From Theropithecus gelada (taxonomy: Eukaryota; Chordata; Mammalia; Primates; Cercopithecidae), in contig NC_037668.1 in NCBI RefSeq assembly GCF_003255815.1, positions 64,623,582 to 64,687,581 on the forward strand: a DNA stretch of 64,000 nucleotides, in the 5' to 3' direction. Each line of letters begins with the position of its first letter. The first letter of the stretch is position 1. Positions 47,080 to 59,250 of the stretch are shown piece by piece. Both the position numbers and the translations under genes were made by a program. The notes beneath the pieces were generated by a model. That model worked only from the letters and a program-made list of their open reading frames with translations. It had not been told where the DNA came from and did no database searches.

Positions 47080-47420
47080 CTGAGCAGGATGGCCTCCTGA
47101 AAGAGGAGAGTCTCCAAAAGTGAGCATGATTTGCTTTAACAGTGAAGAAGCAGAAGAGCATCCCAAACAGCAACCCAAAGTAGTAAGACCTGTGGTGTGT
47201 TCTGGAAGCACTGGGTTCTCCTGCTTGGCTACAGCAGGGGACGGACACATGGGAGGGTGTGTGTAGTGGGGTAGTCAGAGAGAAAGCTGGAAGGGAGATG
47301 GGCCCTTGAATGCCAACCTCAGGCATTTGGGTGAGTCCCTGCAAGCCAACAGGGCAGTGATGGGGGAGGCTCTCGACTCCTTCCCTTTTACCAGAGTTTT
47401 AAATCTCAGCTACTTTCCCC
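47080..47420 (-). mobile_element. L2-like sequence, antisense
   Basis: AGGATGGCCTCCTGAAAGAG, then GGGAGGGTGTGTGTAGTGGG, then GGAGATGGGCCCTTGAATGC resemble the antisense L2 body. Confidence 0.5.
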
Positions 47421-48159
47421 TCAAGACAGGAGGTCCTACCTAGGGATGGTCTTCAGGACATCTATGACCTCTTACATTCTATGCAACTTATTATATGAAT
47501 GTGCATGTTTTTCAAGGGAAAAGGGTTTATCATTTTCAGTTGGGCGGTGTCCCACTCAAATTGTCCCCACCCCCATGGGCCATGGACCTTGGCAGACAAG
47601 AATGCCAAGGTGGACAAGGTCTACCCAGTGATCTCAGCCACTATCCAGCTTCACAACTGCCCAGATTGAGGATTGAGACTCAGGAGGTATGAAATTGATT
47701 GCATCTCAAGGTATGCTATTGGTTGAAAGGATGATGGGTGTTGATCTTGACCCCCTCCCCATGGTTCTTGGATCTCTCTGTCCTTCCTGGAGCTCTGAGT
47801 CATCACCTGAGTCAGAGCCCCTTCCATTCTATACCAGCACAGTCCCAAAGTACCAGGACTCTCAGGTGACCCCCCTTAGGAGCCCCACTTCAGGGTTTAG
47901 GGTGGGCTGATCGATCCCCTCCCCAGTCACCCACACTTCTGAAACACATCCCTCTGCCAAAAAGGCCTCTGGACACAGAACAGATGAGAGTCACTTATTT
48001 TTCTGTCCTGACCCAGCATCTGGCATAGAACAGCCAATCATAATCTAAGAGTCCAAGCGGATGTGACCAGCAGCAATTATGGGCAGTCTCGCTTGGTGTC
48101 TCCCTCCAGAGGCTGGCTGTCAGCCCCCTCCCCTCCCCACAAGTAGCCAGTCCACATCA
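47421..48159. other. unique sequence, no gene seen
   Basis: A weak L2-tail resemblance near 47985-48045 (ACCCAGCATCTGGCATAGAA). Confidence 0.4.
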
Positions 48160-48320
48160 TCCCTCTGGTGTTGGAGCCAGGTAGATGTGGATTCAAATCC
48201 CACATGGACCATTTGCCAGCTTGGTGCAAATTACTTCCTCGAGAATTCTCCATTTCTTTAGCTCTGAAATGGGGTTAGTAATCCTTACTTCATTGAATCC
48301 TTATAGGGTAACAAATGAAA
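48160..48320 (+). mobile_element. MIR SINE
   Basis: TTGGAGCCAGGTAGATGTGG, AAATCCCACATGGACCATTT, GCAAATTACTTCCTCGAGAA, GCTCTGAAATGGGGTTAGTA. Confidence 0.85.
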
Positions 48321-49059
48321 TCATGCCAGCCTCTCCCAAACCAGGTCCCATTGTCTTAAAGATTTGAGGCTCATATCTCCCTCTTGGAGATGTATAAGAT
48401 GCACTATTATACTAAAGGTTCTGAGAAGTTCTGGATAAGAGAAACCCAGAGCTGGACCATGAAATTCTAATATGAGAACACCCTTACCACTGTGTGCACA
48501 GTCGGCGGAGAAGCAGAGCTGGTGTATGTAAAAGCAGCAGCTTGAGCCTGGCAGGCAGTAGATGCTCAATTAACAGGCTCTGTCTTCCCCTTTGCAGAGC
48601 CAGATATGCCAAAAAAAAAAAAAAAGTAGAAAATTAAGATAATAAAGCCATTCCCCTGCGATGCTTCCTGTGACAGCTCTGAAGGCAGTCTTAGGGGAGG
48701 GGGCTGGAGAGACTGAGGACCCAAGGCAACAGTTTCCTGGGACCAGCTGGTTGATTCTGGGGAGGCTGCCCTGCCTTGCTGAAGAGGGTGGGTGAATCCT
48801 GACAGATTTGAATGCTTCTTAATTCTCATGAGGGTTTCTCTTCTGACAGCCAAGACCCACCCCCCCAGTAGAAGGACTCGGTGGCCAGAGCATTGAGAAG
48901 AGAAAATCAGTGAAAAGGAAACAAGCCAATAAACAGAGTCCACCCACTGCCAGAAGCCCCAGAACTCCATGTGGAGCCAACTCTTAGGGCAGGCCCTGCA
49001 GGGCAAGACCTCCCCTGCACAGCCACAGGGACCCAATGGGGCTGCTCTCTGCACATCAC
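48321..49059. other. unique sequence with a short MIR tail
   Basis: AGCCTGGCAGGCAGTAGATG, then TCAATTAAC, at 48525-48575 is a MIR/L2 end. An A-run is at 48610-48625. No gene: the 162-codon minus-strand frame here has no domain. Confidence 0.45.
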
Positions 49060-49450
49060 TCCCCCTACACTGTGTCCGCTGATTATGGCAGTGTTCCCTA
49101 CTACAGCATAAACGAATGCATTATGTCTTTGTTATGCTAATGTCATAGCACGACGCAATTTAAATAGCACTTCCAGAAAAATTAAGTATGTTCATTGACA
49201 CAGTGAAATGTTTTCACCCTCAATGTAACCTTCACAGATTCTGTACAAAATCCATCAGTCAGTGAGCTATTCATTTGCGAATGCTTAGCAATTATTATGC
49301 TAATGCATCACAATGCATTACAGCAAATTCTCTGTAAGTGGCAGGAAGTGCAGCTGCCTGGCACGCACCGCACCCAGATTACGGGGCATTTATCAATATA
49401 CTGAGCCATCACTGCAACTCGAGTCCAACCATATTTTGAGTCTTGCCTTC
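49060..49450. promoter_or_regulatory. strong candidate conserved enhancer
   Basis: AT-rich but non-repetitive, with retained CpGs (ATAGCACGACGC, CGCACCGCACCC). ATGCATTA at 49116-49123 and ATGCTAAT at 49134-49141 are 18 bp apart. ATGCTAAT at 49297-49304 and ATGCATTA at 49313-49320 are 16 bp apart. TTTATCAATATAC near 49390 adds a SOX/forkhead-like word. Two internal sub-blocks thus carry the same word pair in opposite order. Established knowledge: ATGCTAAT-type octamers are POU-domain sites. The enhancer call is inference. Confidence 0.5.
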
Positions 49451-49532
49451 GAGGAGCAGACCTCCACAGGTTTATGGATTCAGCTAGAAAGCAAACATCA
49501 ACACATCCTTAAAGGTCTCCCAGCAGGGAGGC
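49451..49532. other. unique sequence
   Basis: Edge of the candidate element. Nothing else. Confidence 0.35.
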
Positions 49533-50035
49533 GTATCAGTTAGCTACTGCTGCATAACAAATCATCCCAAAATTCAGTGGCTTAAAGCTATAAGCATTTG
49601 CTATTGCTCAGGAGTCTATGGATCAACTAGATGAATCTACTGACCTGGGTCAGCTAGGCAGACCTAGGGTGGGCTCACTAGTGTGTCTGTGGTCTGTGGG
49701 GGTTAACTGGTCTAGGATGGCCTTGTTTCATGACGGACAGTTGGCTGGCTATCAACTGGGGCAAGGAGGGTGACTTGGCCACTCATCTCTCATCATTTAA
49801 CAGGAACACCAGGCTAGTCCATATGACAGTAGCAGAATTCTGAGAGAGAGTAAAAGCATGCAAGGAGCCTTTGCAGAGGTCTAGGCTTAGAACTGGCACA
49901 ATGTCCCTCCTGTCACATTCTGTTGGCCAAAGTAAGTCACAGGGCCAGCTAGATTTGAGGGGTAGGGAAACAAACTCCACCTCTTGATAGGAGATGCTAG
50001 TCATGTTGTATAGACCAGTAATACATGGAGGAATG
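49533..50035 (-). mobile_element. ancient LTR, MLT1/MaLR-like, near full length
   Basis: Opens with AGTTAGCTACTGCTGCATAA and CAAATCATCCCAAAATTCAG, the reverse complement of MaLR-type LTR 3' ends. It runs about 500 bp to AACTCCACCTCTTGATAGG. Antisense. The subfamily is not resolved. Confidence 0.65.
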
Positions 50036-50770
<735 letters not shown>

Positions 50771-51544
50771 TAGTTTTGGCTTCTTGACACAACCAATTGA
50801 GCAGTCAGATCTAGAAGGCTTGGAGCTTGAAGCTCTGGTGCAGGAATGCTCTCGATTTGGAAAGGGCTCATACTGTGCCTGCCCTGTCTGCACCCTTTCC
50901 AAGGGACTTGCCTTATTCATAGCCTTCGCTTCCTTGGAGGTCAGGTTTTGTATCACATACTCCTTAGACACAGATGATTGGATGAAGGGAGAGGCACTTG
51001 ACTCAAAGACAAACAACCTATGACTTGGCTCATAAAGAAGAGTTGATCCAGAGTTTTTCTCTTGGGAATCTCAACTAAGAAACACAAAAAAGCCTTGCTG
51101 GTCAGTGGTGGCCGGAGCTGCAGTTGAAAGACCAATGAGGTGGAGTCAGACCAGAGAGGGCATGATGGGCTGTGGGGCACAGAAGCCACACATTGCAGAG
51201 GATGTAGATGGAGGGAGAACAAGGCTGGCTCAAGTTTCACAGGGTTGAAACCACACTGCCTCTGAGATGAGGGTAAGGAGAGGTCGGCAAGAGAAGAGAG
51301 AGAGAATGCTCCCCAGAGTCCCCGGGATTTCAGAAGGCTCTCCAGGTATAGCTCCAATCCACATGCATCTTGAGAGGACGCCCTCTTGAGCGGTAACTCA
51401 ACAAACCCGACCACAGCACCACAAGCTCACATATTCCCAAGTGTCTGGGTCTCCGTGTTCCCCTGTGTCTTTTCCTAGTAAAGCTCCCTCTGAGAATCTG
51501 ACTTTATTGTAGTGGAACAAGCAGAACCAAACCATGAACCCCCC
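50771..51544. other. unclassified sequence, no gene called
   Basis: Resumes the sequence broken by the Alu. A 153-codon minus-strand frame (50953-51414) has no recognisable domain. Confidence 0.35.
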
Positions 51545-51890
51545 AACTTATTATCCACACAGTAATCAGAGGGATATTTTAAAAATACAAATCTGATCAG
51601 GCCATAACCCTGCTTAATGCCTTCGGATACTTCTCATTGCTCTTAAGATCAAACCTAAATCCTCCCAAAGTCTACAGAGTGCCGTGTGATCCAGCCTCTG
51701 CCCAGCCCTCTGGCCCCACCTCCTGTGCTCTGCCCCTGCCCTGCACGCTGTGTTCCATGTGGGCACCCAGCCCCCTGCAGCGTGAAGGTGCCATGCTGCT
51801 TCTCACACGGGTCTTCTCTTTGCTCCTTCCTTTGCTTGGGACACTCTCCCTCCTCCTTCTGTGGCGCCACTTGCATCCTTGGCTACTGGG
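51545..51890 (+). mobile_element. L2 LINE, internal 3' part
   Basis: GCTTAATGCCTTCGGATACT, CTCTTAAGATCAAACCTAAA, TCCTTCCTTTGCTTGGGACA: the sense L2 body in order. Confidence 0.85.
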
Positions 51891-52384
51891 ATCCAGTTTG
51901 TGTGGTTTGGACTCTGGATGCCTGGATTTCCTCACCCCTGAACCCTTCTCCCACCTAGACTCAGGGACTCCCCCCCCCACCCAGATTGACACGTGTGAAA
52001 AACAGGCACCTGGGATGCTGCAGGCCTGGACAATCAGCCCTGCCCATCCCCAGGGTCCTGCAAGGTCTGGCTTCCCTCAGTAGGTATCTTCTTTCCTACC
52101 CAGTCCCACACATGGGAAACAGAGCATAACTGCAGCAACGAATAAGAAGGATCAGTTTAGGCTCCGCAGTGAAGAGAATCCCTTCCTGACGACCCCGATG
52201 GTATATGTCCACTCAGCAGATGAACCACCACAAAATCCCAGCCTGGAAACCTGAGAGAACTGCCTTGCCCTTTTATTTATAGATGAGGAAACTAAAGCTA
52301 CCAGCACCTGTCCATCCCTTTGCCCCCCTTCCTGTCCCATTGGCTTGGCTAAGAAACAATGAGTGGATGATTATATCCTCAAAA
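51891..52384. other. unique sequence with a small MIR piece
   Basis: ATAGATGAGGAAACTAAAGC at 52278 is a MIR core fragment. Otherwise nothing. Confidence 0.4.
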
Positions 52385-52610
52385 AACGATGACCATAGCT
52401 GAAACATACTGAGTGCTGGATGTATACCAGCACTAAGTGTTTTATGTGGGTTATTTTATTTTATCCTTACAACACATTAAACAGATGAATAAACTGAGGC
52501 TCAGGGAAATGTTAAGCATCTCATACTCATTACATGGAGACACTGGGATTTAAACCCAGGCAGTCTTGTTCCAGGGCTAATGCCTTCTCTGCTACCCTGA
52601 GCTGCCTTGG
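52385..52610 (-). mobile_element. MIR SINE, near full length
   Basis: CAGCACTAAGTGTTTTATGT, ATGAATAAACTGAGGCTCAG, CTGGGATTTAAACCCAGGCA. Confidence 0.88.
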
Positions 52611-52859
52611 TCAACTTGAGTTATCTGGGGTTTCTCCGTGGAAGCAAGTGGCTGGAGGGCAGGTGAACAGAGAGGGGTGTGCAGTGCCCACCTGCCATTG
52701 CCATAGGGTTGGGCTGGGCCTCTGCGAGGGTGAATGGGTCACCCATCGCCATGTCCCTTTAGTTGCCTGCCTGGTGACCAGGGAGAGGGGGCAGTGAGCC
52801 AGCCTGCCAAGGGCAGGGATGATGGAGGGACAGGTAAAGGGAAACTGCCATGAGAGCTC
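52611..52859. other. unique sequence
   Basis: Nothing recognised. Confidence 0.4.
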
Positions 52860-53015
52860 TATTCAGCAGATGCTTTGAGACTCCTCACAGCCACACAGTA
52901 GGATGAGGATCCTTGTTCCCATTTCACAGTTGAGAAAACTGAGTCCTGGAGAGAAGAATTTGTCTACAGCACATAGCCTGTAAGTGACCAAACTAGGGAA
53001 TACAGCCAGGCCTGT
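52860..53015 (-). mobile_element. MIR SINE
   Basis: CCCATTTCACAGTTGAGAAA, then ACTGAGTCCTGGAGAGAAGA, then CCTGTAAGTGACCAAACTAG. Confidence 0.8.
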
Positions 53016-53164
53016 CTCATTGGAGTCTGCTCCACTTCACCTAGAATCCAGCCTGGACCTCCACGGGGTCCAGGGTTGCGGGAGAGGGGTGAGTCACGTG
53101 TCTCTTTACTATTCTTGTGTATCCATCGCAGGAGGCTATACAGGCTGCCTACAGCATTCCTGCT

Positions 53165-53270
53165 GTGAATGTTTTTGAGCACCTACTATGTACCAGGGAC
53201 TGTTCTGGGCATTGCATATATGGCAGCCTGGAGCCTGATCAAAGGAGTCACTATAACCCAATAAAGGCAG
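53165..53270 (-). mobile_element. L2 LINE tail, antisense
   Basis: TTTTTGAGCACCTACTATGT, then CAGGGACTGTTCTGGGCATT. Confidence 0.75.
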
Positions 53271-53839
53271 AAGGCAATGCCAAAGAGCAGCACCCCAGCT
53301 GAGCTGCAGAGGAGCCGTGTGCGTGTCTCAGAGCATGTGTGCAAAGGAACATGAGCTAATAAGCAAACAGGGAGTGGGGGTGTGGAGGAGGTGCTGCAGG
53401 TGCAACAGAGTCCTCCCCAGGCGCCCAGCGCTGCTCCTACGTCCTCCCTACTCCCTCCAGCTCCTCCTCCAGCAATCCCACTCTTGCTGCCACAGCTCAG
53501 CCCACTCAGCCAGGACAGGTTAGGACACCCCACACGGCATGTCTCCTATAAACTCTCAGCAATGTGCCAGTTTGTTTCAGCTAAACTGGGTGGGAGGGAG
53601 GAGTGAGTGCGTGGTGCTGGTGAAAAGCGAGTACCTGGGACAGGACTCTGATGGTCAGGGCCCCGGCCGGGCAACAAGAGGCGCTGTGGCTGTGGTCCTC
53701 AGGGGCAGGGTCTCACATGAGGTTACTGCTCCCACAGCTTCCAGAGGAGGCAGCCCGGCTTGGTGCACCATCCAGAGGAGTTGGGAGGACACAATTCCTT
53801 GGAGAAGGCCACTCTGCCCGCAGCTGAAAGCCTCGAGTC
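53271..53839. other. unique GC-rich sequence, no gene seen
   Basis: Overlapping frames on both strands. No domain. Confidence 0.4.
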
Positions 53840-53925
53840 CTTGCTACTTAATGTGTGACATGTGGACCGCAGCATCTGTGCCATTAGGAGGCTGGTTAGG
53901 AATGCAGAGTCCAGGGCCGAAAGAA
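53840..53925 (+). mobile_element. MER5-type DNA transposon fragment
   Basis: ATGTGTGACATGTGGACCGC, then CAGCATCTGTGCCATTAGGA, then TTAGGAATGCAGAGTCCAGG recall the MER5 layout. Confidence 0.6.
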
Positions 53926-54279
53926 TAGATGTGCATATGAACAATTCATGGATTCAAACCGGAGAAGAAACACCTCAGGTGACTTACTTAAGGGAAAAAT
54001 CCCATGATTCCTCATGGGTCTGAAGGGAAGGGGAAAGTCCCCTCCCCCAGCCAGGCCAAGCCTTCTAAGGGACGGTCAAGTCACTGGCCTTTCCAGTCAA
54101 CTCACTGGTCAGGAAGGAAGGGTGGAAGGGGCAGCCCAGGGACCGGGGTCTTTAAGCAGGGAGGAAAGTGGAGGGGTCAGGAACAGAGCTGAGGCCAGGA
54201 GAGGGTGGGAAGTGAGCAGGAAGTGCGAGTGGTGGGGGAAGGAGCAGGAGCGGCTGCCAGGCTGGCTGAAGGTTGTTGG
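53926..54279. other. unique sequence
   Basis: Purine-rich on the plus strand after 54100. Nothing else. Confidence 0.4.
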
Positions 54280-54460
54280 CCAACAAGTAAGGCAAGGAGC
54301 CGACTGGAACTCGCAGATAGAGCCGCTGACAACTCTCCAGAGCCCGATCATCTCCGCAGACAATTAAAACCCGGCTGTCTCGGCTGTCTGGAGCGAGCCC
54401 TGGCCGAGCCCAGCCCACCTGCTGCAGCAGCGGCTCTGGCTCCAGCCCTCTTCTTGTCGC
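54280..54460. promoter_or_regulatory. CpG-retaining block, possible regulatory element
   Basis: Clustered CpGs (ACTCGCAGATAGAGCCGCTG, ATCATCTCCGCAGACAATTA, TCGGCTGTCTGGAGCGAGCC). Too short and weak for a CpG island. Confidence 0.25.
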
Positions 54461-54840
54461 ACACACATGGGCTCTCGCACAGCCACACGATCGCACATTC
54501 CCTACAATCCTCACACCACACATCAGTGTGCACCCATGCATGTGCACACCCGAGCAGCGTGCAGACTCTCCCCCACACGGACGCTGAAGGTTGCCTGTGC
54601 TGTTGAAATCTCTGCTTCTCTGGGGCATGGTGCACACACAAACACACCCTTCCCACAAATGGGATACTCACATTGTAACACGGATGAAAGCATTCACACG
54701 CACACTCTGGGATGTAGAGCCCCATATACCCACATCTACTCTGCCCCATGCACACACTCCTACACGCATGTTCTGCTCACACACCCACAGGTACACACAG
54801 CACAACGGCACACTCCCACATGCATGCACACCCCGTCTGG
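54461..54840. repeat. diffuse CACA-rich degenerate tract, ~380 bp
   Basis: CACACACATGGG, CGCACAGCCACACG and CACACGCACAC words without a stable period. Opposite-strand Cys-rich frames are artefacts. Confidence 0.8.
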
Positions 54841-54869
54841 CACCAGGTGTAGGAGGGGTGATAACTCCA

Positions 54870-55085
54870 GGGAACACTCATCAGAACCTCCTGTATGCCA
54901 GGGACTGTCCTAGGTGCTCTCCATGTCTTTATTCCTCACTGCAACCCTAGGAGGTATGGGCCATCATCATTCTCATTTCACAGATACGGAGGCAAAGAGA
55001 AGTCAAGGCATTTGCTCAAGGTCACACAAGCAATAAACAGCAGGCCTCGAATCCACACTCTTGACCACTACTCTATAATGCTCTA
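54870..55085 (-). mobile_element. MIR SINE, near full length
   Basis: GTATGCCAGGGACTGTCCTA, TTTCACAGATACGGAGGCAA, TTTGCTCAAGGTCACACAAG. Confidence 0.9.
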
Positions 55086-55119
55086 TCCCATGATGCTTAT
55101 GGCAGGAAACCTTCAAAAC

Positions 55120-55420
55120 AGGCCCTTCTTGACCCCCCAGTTTACATCAAATTCCCCTGTTATATGGTCTTGGAATGCCTCTAGGATTTTCCTTGATGTT
55201 AATTATCACAGTTAATAATATATTTATGAAATTTTAGATTTTCACTCATTCATTCTACAAATGCTTATTGGGCATCCACGAGGTGCCTGGCACTGTTCCG
55301 GGCACTGAGGCCTCTTCTAGTCTCTGTCTCTCCCACCGCTGCCCACCCATGGGGGTGGCGATTCTACCCATAGTACCCAGCAGGGTGTCTTTGACACAGA
55401 GCAGCACTCAATAAGAATCC
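55120..55420. mobile_element. L2 pieces in both orientations
   Basis: A sense L2-like start (CTTCTTGACCCCCCAGTTTA) and tail (GTACCCAGCAGGGTGTCTTT near 55374) surround an antisense tail at 55240-55320 (ACTCATTCATTCTACAAATG, then GGTGCCTGGCACTGTTCCGG). Likely nested fragments. Confidence 0.55.
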
Positions 55421-55539
55421 AAAGAGTGAATCAGTGAGGGCATTCCTAAACAGACTAGACTGCAACAGCGTGTTCTTCCACTTGCACACACAGGCGAAGA
55501 GCCTTGGGATCCAAACCTTGCATGCCTGCAATGTCCCAC

Positions 55540-55765
55540 TCAGCCTCAGCACCCACATGCCACCACTCACGAGCCACACACATGCTCATGCTCTAACACA
55601 CTCACACGTTTGCACACACATTTACTTTCTCCCACGACATCACAGCCAGGCACACTCACACCCACACATGTGCACACTTGCTCTAACGCTCACACCACAG
55701 TCAAAGCTACCCATTCTCACACATGCACACTATCTCCCACCACATTCACATCCCTCATCCCACAC
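55540..55765. repeat. diffuse CACA/CTCACA-rich tract
   Basis: CACACACATGC, CTCACACGTTTGCACACAC and similar words. Degenerate. Confidence 0.8.
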
Positions 55766-56734
55766 TGGTAAAGACAGGAGCCTGAGTCAGAAGCTCTAGC
55801 GGGAGACAGGGCTAGTATAAAGAGGAAAGCTGTCACTCAGGGCACCTGGCCCCAGAAAGCGACCGTCTTAGGCAGCCAGAGATCCTCCCCCAACCCCCCA
55901 AATGGCTCCTTCCTGCTTACCCAAAACTCCAGAACTCTTATGAGCTCTGGGCACCATGAAGACTGGGTCAGTGTGGACAGTGAGGTGCCTTTAGGGTGTA
56001 AAATCCCTCTGGGTCTAGTAGGGAAGAGTGGGGCGTGGATGGAAGACTGCATGGTGCCTACAAACCCTTGGGAGAGAAGGTGGTAAATTCCTGTCGGAAA
56101 CTGTCCCAATCCCCCTCTTTCATGGCCCTTTGTCTGCATGGCTGAAGGGATCTGGGATCATCTGACCAGGTGAGCTGTGAGGTGCAGAGCCCAGGCCAGA
56201 AGGGCTGCAGTGAATGACAGCAAGGTTGAAAGTTAGTCAGGATATTCCAGGCCTCAGGAGCATCTCAGGCAGAGCCTGACACATGCACAGTGGGCAGCTG
56301 AGGGGGTGGTGGGGCCAGGCTGGACAGGAGGGAGAAAGGTCCCAGCTCAGGCTGGGATGTGGCTTGAAGCCTGGGCAGGGACCAACACAGTGGTAAGGGT
56401 TCTGTGAAGCCAGGGCAGGAACAGAAAGGTGGCTCTGGGCACTGGCACTCAGAGCGCCTTAAAACAGGATCATCCCTACGGTGGGGGTCCAGGCATGTTG
56501 GGGAGGGCTCCCAGTTCTGGGGCAGGCCAGAGGGGCAAAAAAGAGGGGGTGGGAGAGGAACAAACACAGGTTCTTAGGTGGTGGTGGCAAGCCCTTTCTC
56601 TTTAGAGCTCTCCAGGAGGAGACTGAGATGGGGCTGGGGGTGCTACTTTGGCCCTGCCTTGCCCCCTCCTCTGGCTCCAAAGCAGAGCAGGATGGTCCTG
56701 GCTGTCCCTAACAAAGCTGTCCAATGTGCTAAAA
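55766..56734. other. unique sequence, no gene seen
   Basis: No repeat or exon recognised. Confidence 0.45.
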
Positions 56735-56880
56735 ACCTGGTCTTTCCCTGTACCTGGAGCACCCTCCCCACCAGTCCCAAGCCCTCTTGTGTCAAACTAC
56801 CTCCCAGAGCTTCCATCATTCAGGGATACGGGCCTCACAGCATGATCTTCATGGAGCTTTCCTTGATCTCTGGAATGTGG
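56735..56880 (+). mobile_element. L2 LINE fragment
   Basis: CTGTACCTGGAGCACCCTCC and CATGGAGCTTTCCTTGATCT match sense L2 positions. Confidence 0.5.
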
Positions 56881-57619
56881 GCTGCAAGAGCAGGCATTGT
56901 AAAGTTTATGCCCACCTGCACACCTGCCTCAGGTCCTTGTCCTGCTGGGAAAAAGGTGTGGGTACTGGTCCATCCCCAAGGTGCCATGGATGGGTCTCAG
57001 GTGTGGCAGTGGGATGATCTTTCCTGCTGGGGCATTGAGGGGCAGAGGAAAGGCCCAGGGATCCCGACCTTCCTACACCACAGTGACTGCTGAATGGCAG
57101 AGGGCAGCTCTTCAGAGGCCGTGCCCTAAGCTGCTGTCATTTGACCTCAAAAGTACTCATGCTTCCTATCACTCCCCAGAACTCCTGCCACAAAGTTGTG
57201 TGTGGGCTCCCCATCTCCCTGCTGTGTACATCACACTTGGGGTCTTCTCTGTCTGATCTCCCACAGAGTAGGACCCGGCAATGAAGGGTGAGGGTGGCCC
57301 CTTCTGGCTGAGTTCCCTCCCTCTCCTCCTCACTGTGGTGTCCTTGTAAGGAATGTAGGGGCAGGGATGGTGGAGACACATGCCCGCTCCAGGAGAAGGT
57401 AAAGACGAAGTCTCCCTGGAGCACAGCTCCCCCCAGCTATTCCTCACCCAGCCCAAGAAGAAGGGACCCCACCCTTCAGCCTAGAGGAGCTCTCGCCCTA
57501 CCCCAGGGACCCAGAGGGAATCCTAAGGAGCTGGATGCCCAAGAAGACAGCCACTGTAGAAAGCTGATGAGTCTCAGTTCTAAGGCCTGGCTTCAGCACA
57601 GAATGGCATGATTCCTCAA
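56881..57619. other. unique sequence, no gene seen
   Basis: The 171-codon frame 56578-57093 has no domain. Not called. Confidence 0.45.
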
Positions 57620-57845
57620 CATCCATCCAATGCATCCATCCACCCACTCATCCCACCAGTCCACCCATACATCAGTCTGTCCATCCATCTAACCATCCAT
57701 CCATCCATCCATCCATCCATCCATCCATCCATTTGTCCATCCATCAATCCATCCATCCACCCTGTCCTCATCTCTCTGTCCATCCTTCCATCCATCCATC
57801 CATCCATCCACCCATCCATCAATCCATCCATCCATCCATCCATTA
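57620..57845. repeat. (CCAT)n microsatellite, ~225 bp, interrupted
   Basis: CCATCCAT with CA, GT and TT interruptions. Abuts an antisense L2 whose end carries ATTC/CATT repeats, the likely seed. Confidence 0.97.
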
Positions 57846-58125
57846 ATTAAGGTCATGTTCCCTGAGCTCTGTCTGTGCCAAGCCCCGGGTTCTAGGGACA
57901 AAGAGATGAATAGAAACAATCCCTACCCGCAAGGAGCTCCCAGCCTGATCAGAGAGAAGATGTGAAGGAAGAGAAGTGACAAGGCAGTGCGATAAGTGCA
58001 GTTACCAAGCCCTGAACAGGGAGCTGCTGAAGCACATCTGCCAAAGCCTGGAGGAGCTAAGGAAGGCCTGGCAGAGGAGGTGACATTTAAGCTGAGTCTT
58101 AAAGAATGAGTGGCAGTCTTCCAGC
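57846..58125 (-). mobile_element. L2 LINE, antisense 3' end
   Basis: GTGCCAAGCCCCGGGTTCTA, CGCAAGGAGCTCCCAGCCTG, AGTGCGATAAGTGCAGTTAC, TTTAAGCTGAGTCTTAAAGA. Confidence 0.88.
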
Positions 58126-58584
58126 CAGAGATGTGGGGGAGAGCTCATTCTGACTTACCTTAGAGATGCCTTGTGACAGTTTTAGCTCCACAATTAATAA
58201 CTTTGGGGTCAAACTAAATTCTCCCCAGCCATTGAGCTCAAAACTAATGCAGTCATTTTAGACCTCGATCTAGGAATTGCAGCCTCACAGAAAATAGTCA
58301 CTCACCCCTCCCAAGGATACAACCTTCCCTTAGAAATCCTAGCACATCCATTTAGGGGACTATGCTGCAGCCCTGTCTGGCTGGGCACTCCTCTGCCCTC
58401 TCACAGAAATTCTGATCAAGGTTGAATTATCAGAAGCAGAGCCCAAAGCAGTGGACACACTATGTCCAAAGTCAAGTCAGTGGGTGAGGGAGGCAGAGTT
58501 CAGGTCACAGCTCCAAGCCTATCAGGTGGGCAGCACTGAGGTTCAATTCCATGTCTGCTCAGCAGAGCTCCCCCCAGTAGCAGA
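58126..58584. other. unique or unclassified sequence
   Basis: No family recognised. Confidence 0.35.
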
Positions 58585-59010
58585 CCCTGAGGCAAGGATC
58601 TGAGTTCAAGTGCTTTATTTGGGACTTACTCCCAGGAAACACTGGTGAAGAGAGGGAAGGTGAGGCAGGGAAGGGAATAGAGCCAAGAAGGGGAGTGTTG
58701 GTGAGCAGATAATCACCAAGGGCAACTCGGGCTCAATCCCATGGGGAGGTGCCAGGAGACATATAGACTACTCCCAGGATGATCCTGCCAGAGGGGTAGA
58801 GAAGCTGGGGTATTCATCCTCTAATCCCCATCCATTATTCACCAAGGCTGTTCCTGAGGCTTCAGCACCCCAGCTTCCCTGGCCTGGAGAACGTCTCCAT
58901 GGACTCTTGGGTGCTTGCAGCAAAATCCTGCTGGCAAGACTGAAATGGTGGGTACATGGGGCTACAGGTGCAGCCCGGGCCAGGACCCCTGCTGACAATA
59001 GCAGGAAGGG
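58585..59010. mobile_element. possible unclassified ancient LTR-like repeat
   Basis: GAGTTCAAGTGCTTTATTTG, CTCCCAGGAAACACTGGTGA and GGGAAGGGAATAGAGCCAAG recall a recurrent mammalian repeat I cannot name. Strand is uncertain. Confidence 0.3.
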
Positions 59011-59250
59011 CATGGAAGTGACAGATGGGCTATCTTCTGAGATGAGGCAAGTCTTAAGTTCCAGATGCTCAAAAGAAATCTAAGTTATGTACCTAGGAAG
59101 ACCCAACTTTGCACAATGATCACGGACTACCCAAGCAGATAAATGTCATCCAGATGGCAAGCACCTGCTTTAATAGAACTCAAGCAGGGCACGAAAGGCA
59201 CCAGGTCTGAGGAGCCAAGAGCTTTCATGCAAACGAAAACCTAAGCCTGA
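59011..59250. other. unique sequence
   Basis: Nothing recognised. Confidence 0.4.

Noticed and set aside
54280..54460. CpG island promoter
   Set aside because: Too short, with modest CpG density and no adjacent exon.
57616..57919. Trp/Met/Asp-rich frames on the minus strand
   Set aside because: Pure translation of the CCAT microsatellite.
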